From Hippasteria phrygiana (Eukaryota; Echinodermata; Asteroidea; Valvatida; Goniasteridae), in the NCBI GenBank assembly GCA_037893225.1, contig JAZGUH010001196.1, positions 1 through 64,000 of the forward strand: a DNA stretch of 64,000 nucleotides, written 5' to 3'. This document shows positions 57,400-64,000 of this stretch, one piece after another (the first letter of the stretch is position 1; each line of letters opens with the position of its first letter). A program made the translations under genes and the position numbers. The notes beneath the pieces are model-generated. The model did no database searches. It was not told the origin of the DNA and saw only the letters and a list, made by a program, of their open reading frames with translations.

Positions 57400-59168
57400 T
57401 TAGGATTCAAGTTTCTTAACTAGTATGCGAATCCTATGCTGCAAGTTGTAGGGCAATAAGGAACTACTCTTTAAAGGCCTCAGTTGTCGTACGAGGCCTT
57501 TAATGTCCTTGGTAAAAGTCTGGGCGATGGACTTGGGGTTTCTTTGGGACTTTACTTTTGACAGGAATTTGACCATTTGCGACTCGTTTAGGGGACCGGG
57601 CAGGATAGGAAGCGCTATCTGGGATGATTCATCATCATCAGGTGGTTGTGAACCATCCCAGATAGAGGAGTCGGTGTCCGATGATGCAACTGCGGAGTTC
57701 GGCGAGGTAGGGGTCGACGTGGAAGTTGGGGTGTGGGGGGTAGGTCTGAGGACGGATCGAGGGGCAGGGGTGGGGGCAGGGGTGGGGACAGGGGTGGGGG
57801 CGGAGCTTGGGCCGGGAGTGGAGGCGGGGCTAGGTGGGGCAGGGGCGGGGTTAGGGGCGGGAGCGGGGGGGATGGTAGGGGAGGGGGTAGGGGAAGGTGT
57901 GGGGGCGGGACTTGGTCTAGGGGTGGGGGCGGGGCTTGGGCCATGTGTAGAGGCGGGGCTAGGGGTGGGGGCAGGGCTAGTGACTGGTGTAGAGTAGGGG
58001 GTGGTGGAGTGATGAGAACCAGAAGGGGAGGGCTGAGTGTCAAAATCCATGTGTGTCAGTGTGGCATCAGGTACGTCATGGTCGAGGGCCTGCGTGAGGG
58101 TCGGGGTCTGGGGTTCGGGGGCTTGGGCCCGTTTCCTTAGTTTGCGCAGGGGTTGCGGAGATATTAGGGGTACCAGGTGGGGTCCGTCATTTTTAGGTTT
58201 CTGGGGAGAGAGCTTGCGCTTGGTGACAGCCTCAGCGAAGAGCCTAGTGAGAGGAGGGGGAGTGCCAAAGATGAACACTGAGTTGTCACGGGCAGGTGAC
58301 TTGAGGGAGGGGACTGTGGATTCGAGAGGGGCGGTCTTGGAGGGCCCAGCTAGTGGGGTGATCTTGAAGGGTCCTGCGGTGGGTAGGGCAGCGGAGGGAT
58401 TGGACTTCTTAGGGGGGTGGTTTGGGTCAGATTTCCTATTCTTACCGTGGACGAAGATTGGTCGGGGGTTGAGGGGATTGGTCGGTTCTTGTGGTTCGTG
58501 GTCATTGTCGCTGTTGGCATCGGGTGGGGGGCGGGGCTTCTTGCAGGAGCGACTGATGTGGCCAAACTCACCGCAGTTGAAACATCGCACCGACTCCGAG
58601 ACAGAAAGACACGATAATTAACACCAGAGAAAGAGAAATTAATGTGACCGGGGAGAGTGATGTCGGGTTTGACTAGGACCTGGACGTGACGGCGGAAAGA
58701 CATTATGTGGGACAGCTGTTTGTTCTTAAATCCAAGGGGTATGGGCCGGATCGGAGATACAACCTTACAAAAGCTCGATATGTTGTAGAGAAGAACAGAA
58801 TTAGGGATCTCAGGGTATACATTAGACAAGGTTAGGCGGGTGGTTGATTGAACGAGAGGGCTGAGTTCCAGAAAGGAGCCGTTGTGGGTAAAACCCAGCG
58901 CAATGGCCTCGGCGACCTCCTCTCTGGAACCCAGGTACACAGCAATACGATTATTAGAAATTCTGCTTGCAGAGACAACGTGAATGTGTGCAGGCATACA
59001 CTTGTTAAATTCCTGCATATAGGATTCAATGGACACATTGTCAATGACTCTGAAAGACGCCCCATTCTTCCTGGTGACGCCCGCAAACGGTTCGTCACCA
59101 GGAACAATGGGCTTGGGGCCAGCCGCGCTCGACTGACCCACGCCTGAAGGTCCCGCCTGACCGGCCAT
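57400..59168 (-). pseudogene. LINE ORF1: gag-like RNA-binding protein (one frameshift)
   Basis: From an ATG at 59168 the first segment (to about 58600) encodes about 190 residues with phrases such as ISNNRIAVYLGSREEVAEAI and LGFKNKQLSHIMSFRRHVQV. These resemble the RNA-binding core of Tx1-type ORF1 proteins. A one-base shift near 58590-58610 moves to the second frame, which opens with the zinc knuckle CFNCGEFGHISRSC (CX2CX4HX4C). It continues through a basic region, about 100 residues of Pro/Ala/Thr/Ser repeats (GC-rich DNA at 57720-57990), and a C-terminal basic helical stretch ending at 57400. ORF1 proteins coat the element RNA and act as chaperones. The in-frame ATG at 59228 would add a hydrophobic stretch and is less likely to be the start. 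Confidence 0.8.
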
Positions 59169-59403
59169 GGCGGCCAGCCCGGCAACATAGAGTACACAAA
59201 CTAAACGAAAAATGCACATTAAGTACACGAACAGAAGGAAACTAACAGATATTTACACGGTGGGCTTGGTCTAGGCTAGTAGTAGGGGTATCTATGTACA
59301 ATTAAATACACTATAATGTAGATACAAGGACCTTACCAGGTCAAGAAAGCGCTGAGATTTAGGCCTTACACGGGAGCTCGGAAGAAACACGTCCGTCCTC
59401 GGC

Positions 59404-59418
59404 ATAAATAAATATATA
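59404..59418. repeat. Right copy of putative LINE target-site duplication
   Basis: Identical to 52846-52860 (ATAAATAAATATATA). It sets the 5' boundary of the LINE at 59403 and so a 5' UTR of about 235 bases before the ORF1 ATG. Confidence 0.6.
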
Positions 59419-59494
59419 AATAAACGCCTACCAATTATTAAACGGTAATCACCTGTACCAGGCACTGCCAGTCGGGGTAGAAAAAAAATAGGAG

Positions 59495-60690
59495 TTGATT
59501 TATTAATTTTCTGCCGCCAAATGGCATTAATGTCATTTTTAAAAGTACATCTCGTAATCAACGGGCCAGCTTTAATGGTTCTGCACGCAGCAAGCTGACT
59601 GAATCATTAACTGATATTTAAATATATTATGAACTGCAGTATAAGTATTCTAGTGCAACGAACAAGATATTCGTTGGTCTTCATAATAGCATAAATGTCG
59701 AAAAGTCACATTTATTTATATCTCCCTTTGCTAAAATACTTTCTCAAAATACAGGCTTTTCAGCTGTCGGTTAAATATCCAACATATCGGTTAGCAGACT
59801 ATCGATATTATTCAGGTGTCTAGTTTAACCCTATTAGGGTTAGCGGTACCCACCGAACTATTCCACAGAACAATTTGGCCGATTGAAGTGAAATGTGGTG
59901 ACTTTTTCTTAATTTTAGGGGGGGGGGGGCAGTTTTACACCAAAACCAAATGTATACAATATCTGTGGTTACTGTGGCGACCGATTTAATAAGCATGATA
60001 GCTGTGTGCTTCATGTGGAAATACAATATTTTGACTTCGGGTGAATATTAACCAAAGTCACCGGCTTACTGCAATGCATCATGGGAATTCAAGATGGCTC
60101 CCGTCAATGCAAATACGTTTTTTCGGGCTTTTTGGCTCTGTTTAATTTTGTGGGATAACAGTTTTTGGTTTGGAATTCATAGCTAGCTATAAAGGAACAA
60201 GGAAAGTAAATTTCTAAAGATTCTATGTCCGTGCTTCGACTGAAAATTTCAATTCAATGGATATCCCCTACAGACGAATTTTGGAAGAAAACTATTTTAA
60301 CGAAAAACAAAACACTAACTAAACTCTAAAACATGTGTTACTTACTAGGGGCCGATTTTTGTTTAGGAAAGCGCATATGGAAAGCGTATAATGGAAAGCG
60401 CATAACTTATCTCATGCTAACGAATAGGCAACTCAATTTACAAATTATCTTTCGGGGTGCCACGCCCAAAAGGTACGGACACACATCTTTAATAAAACCA
60501 CTTTCTAATGTATGTCATATCAGTTCATGCCTGCGTTACATCGTGTGTGTGACGCTAGCTTTTCGGTATAAAAAGAGTAACCAATTCTAAGCCCGGATTT
60601 GTCTTCAAATTCAAAACGAAAATGCAAACACGTGTTTTGAATTATTTTTCAGAAGTTCAAATCAAAATGTGGGGATTCAGTTTTGTTCCG
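59495..60690. repeat. Dispersed repeat family copy, long form
   Basis: Nearly identical to 16735-17880: CTGCCGCCAAATG.CATT, ACATCTCGTAATCAACGGG, AACCCTATTAGGGTTAGCGG, a G run (59918-59929), and ATGCATCATGGGAATTCAAG. It has about 40 extra bases near 60430-60470 not seen in the 17-kb copy. No protein recognised. Confidence 0.9.
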
Positions 60691-60934
60691 TTCCTCAAAA
60701 GAATTTAAATATACACTGTAAAAAGTAGATACACATTAATACACCTCAACACTAGCACGTTTCATTTATGCAAGTTCGCCCCGAACAAGGCTCAAAGCCA
60801 CTCTAGAAGTGGAGCTACAAGGAGAAAAGAGAATCAACGATGCAAGAGTTAGGATTCCTCTTGAAGCAGGAAAGATCGTGAGATAAGGGAAACATGCACC
60901 AGTCGTATAATCCATAGAGATACAGAATCTAAAG
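60691..60934. other. Unassigned DNA before the CR1/Jockey-like LINE fragment
   Basis: No repeat partner in the window and no convincing ORF. It could be host DNA or the diverged upstream part of the LINE. Confidence 0.4.
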
Positions 60935-62700
60935 ATTGCCAAAGTCATTCCTGTCTATAAATCCGGCGATCGCCTTAATATTCACAACTACAGACCTATG
61001 TCTATCCTTCCCTGCTTCTCCAAAATCCTCGAGAGACTCGTCTATAACCGTCTGTCTACCTTCATCTCCCGCTTCCATCTTCTTTCTGACCATCAATACG
61101 GCTTTCACAGTAACCACTCTACAGACATGGCCCTCATGTCACTGATAAACTTACTTCTGCTCTTTCCAATAAGATTGCGCCATGGGAGTATTTATTGATC
61201 TTTCCAAAGCCTTCGACACTATCAACCACGCCATTCTTCGCTCTAAACCCGAGTTCTATGGAATATGGGGTATCGCGCTCCACTGGTTCTCGAGTTATCT
61301 CTCGAATAGACTTCAGTTTACATCCGTCCATAACTGTCCTTCCTCCAAACAAACAATTCTCCATGGTGTCCCGCAAGGCTCCATACTTGGTCCTCTTCTT
61401 TTCTTGCTCTATATTAATGATTTGCATAATTCCTCTCCTTCTTTTTCCTTCACTTTATTCGCTGACGACACCACTATCTTGCACACTGGATCTAATCTAC
61501 AATCTCCTTGAACTCTGAACTTAAAAGGTTTCCTCGTGGTTTAGAGCAAACAAACTTTCTCCGAATTATGATAAAACAAAATAATTGATTTTTCCAGAAC
61601 TTCCTCCTCTGCCTCTGATACTCATCCTATCCAAATTGATATTTTTGTCATTTCCAGAGTTTCTTCCACTAAATTTCTTGGAATCATTATCGACGACAAA
61701 CTTTCTTGGAGCGAGCATGTCTCTTCTATAACCAAAATCACTGCTCGCTAAGCTCCGCCACTTTCTTCCTCCTGCGTCTATGATTCTTCTTTACAATTCT
61801 CTTATTCTTCCTTATCTGAATTATTGTAATATTGTCTGGGCCCACTATACTAACCACATGTTCCACCCACTCATTATGATTCAAAAGCTGGCCATCAGAA
61901 TTTGCACTAATTCTCACCCACGCACCCAAACTAAACACCCTCACACTCACTGACATTAATAAACTTCATTCCGGTATATTCATGTTCAAGTTTACCAATA
62001 ACCTTCTTCCACGTTCCTTCTCATCCTTCTTTACTACAATCCAAGACACTCATGGGTATTCCACCAGGTCACGTGACAAACACAATCTATTTTTGCCTTA
62101 CGCTCGCACGTCTCACTCTATTAGCACTTTGCGATATTATGGACCGCGTCTATGGAATGCTTTGGGTGAAGTTACTCGAGCCCACTATAAGTTATGTTTC
62201 ATTTATAGGTTTCCCGGCCAATTTGCGAATTTTTCTGATCATTTTCGTTATTGGTCATTCAAATTCGCGTGTTTTTTACATACCTGATCAAATTTAGGTT
62301 TCTTTTTCATTGTTTGTGCATTCAATTTCAATTTGAAGCACCCAAGATTTTGTTCCCGATGTTCGTTTTCGTTTAGGAGCATACTATTTCGTTTTGGTGC
62401 ATTCAAGATTTCATTTGTTGCATTCTTACAATGAGTTTTGTGACATCCTTTGATGGTTGAAGCATTCAAATTAGCGAACGTCGGTGTGCATATGACGTAT
62501 GATCATGCTTTTCTTTTATTATTCGTTTATGGGCAATTATTTTTATCAAATGGTCATTCAAATTTTCTGAGGTCTTCTGAGGTTTTTGTAAAAATTGTGT
62601 ACAATTTTTCTTCTTCCCTATTATATAATTTTGTACATAATTTACTTTAATACCTTTGTCATTTCAATGTATGAAAGTATGGAAATAAATGTCTACTTGA
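60935..62700 (+). pseudogene. CR1/Jockey-like LINE, 5'-truncated and decayed
   Basis: The reading begins in the reverse transcriptase: VIPVYKSGDRLNIHNYRPMS, then LLSDHQYGFHSNHSTDMAL. In other frames it continues with FIDLSKAFDTINHAIL, GVPQGSILGPLLFLLYIND and FADDTTI (catalytic). The tail carries LPYLNYCNIVWAHYT, HGYSTRSRDKHNL and LRYYGPRLWNAL. Frame changes occur near 61150-61200 and 61500-61600, a stop near 61750, and more after. The endonuclease is missing, as is usual for 5'-truncated LINE copies. The tail is split at 62206 by another element, and the probable 3' end (ATGGAAATAAATGTCTACTT) is at about 62665-62705. Confidence 0.8.
62206..62560. mobile_element. Partial element of the TAGGTTT..GGCCAATTT family
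   Basis: It starts TAGGTTTCCCGGCCAATTTG after TA, like the TIR of the 1.08-kb elements at 509 and 3625. It carries the same style of interior, with repeated GCATTCAA/TCATTCAAATT words. The matching right end (GAGAAAACCTA) is not found, so this copy is truncated or a shorter relative. It interrupts the tail of the CR1/Jockey-like LINE. Confidence 0.5.
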
Positions 62701-62784
62701 TTTGAATTGGCATAGTTTTTTGTTCTAAATCTAGGTACAGCTTGAGTATATTGGTATGAAGCCGAGTTTCACGCTCAGAGGCCT

Positions 62785-63540
62785 ACATTAGTGGCAACCT
62801 CAATGACAAAGACCTCTCCTCTCCCCAAAGCGTAAATCTACAAAGACCAGTTAAATCGTGTAAGATGGGTCATTAAAAGTCTACAAAAAGGTCCAAACCC
62901 TCTTCTAAACAGCAGCTCACATGTGTATTAATGTGGGTGTGCGATAAAACTGGTAATCTTCCTCGAGGACACAAAATTTAGTAGATTGATCTATTTTCTG
63001 CCTTATGGCCTAATGCATTTTAAATGTACACCTCGTAATCAACGGGCCAGCGTTAATGAATCGGCATATAACGGCTGACTGAATCCTTAACTGAATAATA
63101 AAAATGGCCAATTTCGAAGTCCGTTCATCACTTAAACTATATATCTCAAGCAGAATAAATAATTTATGAAATGTCGTTAAAACAACCTGCGGGATACATC
63201 AATAACACGGTTGCAATATGCAGACCTATTAGAATGATATTTAATTAAATTATGAACTGCAGTATCAGACTTCTAGTGCCACGAACAAGATTTGCGTTGG
63301 TTTGCATAATAACAGCAATGTCGAAAAGTCACATTTCTCTATAATATCTCCCTTTGCTCAAAATACTTTCTCAAAATATAGACGTTTTAGCTATCGGTTA
63401 AATATCCAACATATCGGTACCCAGAACAATTTGGCAGATCGAAGTGACAGTTTGTGACTTTTTCTTAATTTTAGGCGGGGGTCAGTTCTATTTCTTTGGT
63501 TACTATGGCAACTGATTTAATAAGCATGGCAGCCGTGTGC
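62785..63540. repeat. Dispersed repeat family copy (second group)
   Basis: Closest to 13600-14060: CCTAATGCATTTTAAATGTA, ATGAATCGGCATATAACGG, ATGTCGTTAAAACAACCTGC. It extends further into TTACTATGGCAACTGATTTA, the counterpart of 59965-59990. Just upstream, 62735-62785 repeats the CTAGGTACAGCT...TTTCACGCTCA phrase also seen at 14094. Confidence 0.85.
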
Positions 63541-63576
63541 TTTGGGTGGAAAACCGTTATATCCCTTACAAAAATG

Positions 63577-64000
63577 TCCTGTGGTATTCCTGTGGTATTC
63601 CTGTGGTATTGCTAATTACCACACGAATTACCACAAGATTTTTTAAAAAGGTCTTGGTATTACAGGAATACCACACGATTTCCTGTGGTAAATTACCACA
63701 GGAAACTAATTTCCTGTGGTATTCCTGTGGTATTGCTAATTACCACACGAATTACCACAAGATTTTTTAAAAAGGTCTTGGTATGACAGGAATACCACAC
63801 GATTTCCTGTGGTAAATTACCACAGGAAACTAATTTCCTGTGGTATTCCTGTGGTATTCCTGTGGTATTGCTAATTACCACACGAATTACCACAAGATTT
63901 TTTAAAAAGGTCTTGGTATTACAGGAATACCACACGATTTCCTGTGGTAAATTACCACAGGAAACTTATTTCCTGTGGTATTCCTGTGGTATTGCTAATT
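63577..64000. repeat. Nested tandem array, 124/135-bp units of 11-bp subrepeats
   Basis: Each unit opens with two or three copies of the 11-mer TCCTGTGGTAT, then TGCTAATTACCACACG, a poly-T/A spacer, and the reverse complement words (AGGAATACCACA, TTACCACAGGAAA). Units with three 11-mers are 135 bp and those with two are 124 bp; the order here is 3-2-3-2. The last unit runs off the window. Because the 11-mer occurs in both orientations, each unit can fold into a hairpin. Open frames on both strands are repeat artefacts. Confidence 0.95.

Larger units (their letters stand above)
52861..59403 (-). mobile_element. L1/Tx1-clade LINE retrotransposon, nearly full length (6.5 kb)
   Basis: Two-ORF non-LTR retrotransposon on the minus strand: a 5' UTR of about 175-235 bp, ORF1 (59168-57400), a 12-base gap, ORF2 (57387-53508) and a 3' UTR of about 650 bp with two strong hairpins. 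The clade is inferred from ORF2 features typical of L1/Tx1 elements: apurinic-type endonuclease, NWRPVSLLN, KAFDNVDH, YADD, and a C-terminal CX2CX7HX4C. A zinc-knuckle ORF1 with a proline/threonine-rich linker supports it. Identical 15-bp sequences flank it. It bears one frameshift in ORF1 and two in ORF2 but otherwise open frames, so it is young. Its insertion point is next to the hairpin cluster of the satellite domain. Confidence 0.85.

Noticed and set aside
57503..58621. Plus-strand Gly/Val-rich ORFs of 135-194 codons
   Set aside because: Antisense shadows of the proline/threonine-rich part of LINE ORF1.

Overview
The window looks like intergenic or intronic DNA of an animal with a repeat-rich genome, most likely a marine invertebrate. 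The animal assignment rests on the content: L1/Tx1-type, Rex1-like and CR1/Jockey-like LINE retrotransposons, tRNA-derived SINEs, TTAA-target DNA transposons, Helitron-like terminal hairpins, an intron-flanked exon of an M1 aminopeptidase, and many pure G/C homopolymers. There is no bacterial gene organisation. The phylum cannot be fixed from the sequence. Only one host protein exon is recognisable with confidence (28993-29105, minus strand). Two short candidate first exons at 45.6 and 46.2 kb are speculative.

Layout. 0-4.9 kb: a 1.78-kb segment present twice, each copy carrying a ~1.08-kb TIR element at a TA site, with an inverted pair of tRNA-derived SINEs between the copies. 5.8-28.6 kb: a direct tandem segmental duplication (5777-19340 and 19341-28639). 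The copies are collinear but differ by indels, so one copy serves as the empty site for insertions in the other: a 210-bp piggyBac-like MITE (20664-20873) and a 1449-bp Kolobok/T2-like element (24233-25681), both at TTAA. The duplication also holds LINE fragments, fold-back elements, minisatellites and a nested 1.8-kb tandem duplication.

29-29.7 kb: the lone M1 aminopeptidase exon and intron-like sequence. 29.7-39.6 kb and 46.4-52.8 kb: a large satellite-like domain built from about 148-, 162-, 400- and 605-bp units, saturated with the palindrome TGACGTCA and, in places, GTCACGTGAC. It is cut into blocks whose left borders carry CTAG (or CTGA, read on the minus strand) plus a hairpin, which suggests head-to-tail, minus-strand Helitron/Helentron-like elements with internal tandem repeats. 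Stem sequences differ between copies while pairing is kept. The domain ends in a cluster of five hairpins (52568-52793). 40.4-45.4 kb: a 1.29-kb higher-order repeat in three copies.

52.9-59.4 kb: a nearly full-length minus-strand L1/Tx1-clade LINE with both ORFs, a few frameshifts, a candidate 15-bp target-site duplication and two strong 3' UTR hairpins. 59.5-63.5 kb: two more copies of a dispersed repeat family flanking a decayed CR1/Jockey-like LINE. 63.58-64 kb: a 124/135-bp tandem array that runs off the window. Overall this is a record of nested transposition and segmental duplication. The Helitron-like hairpin/satellite system is the most novel-looking part.
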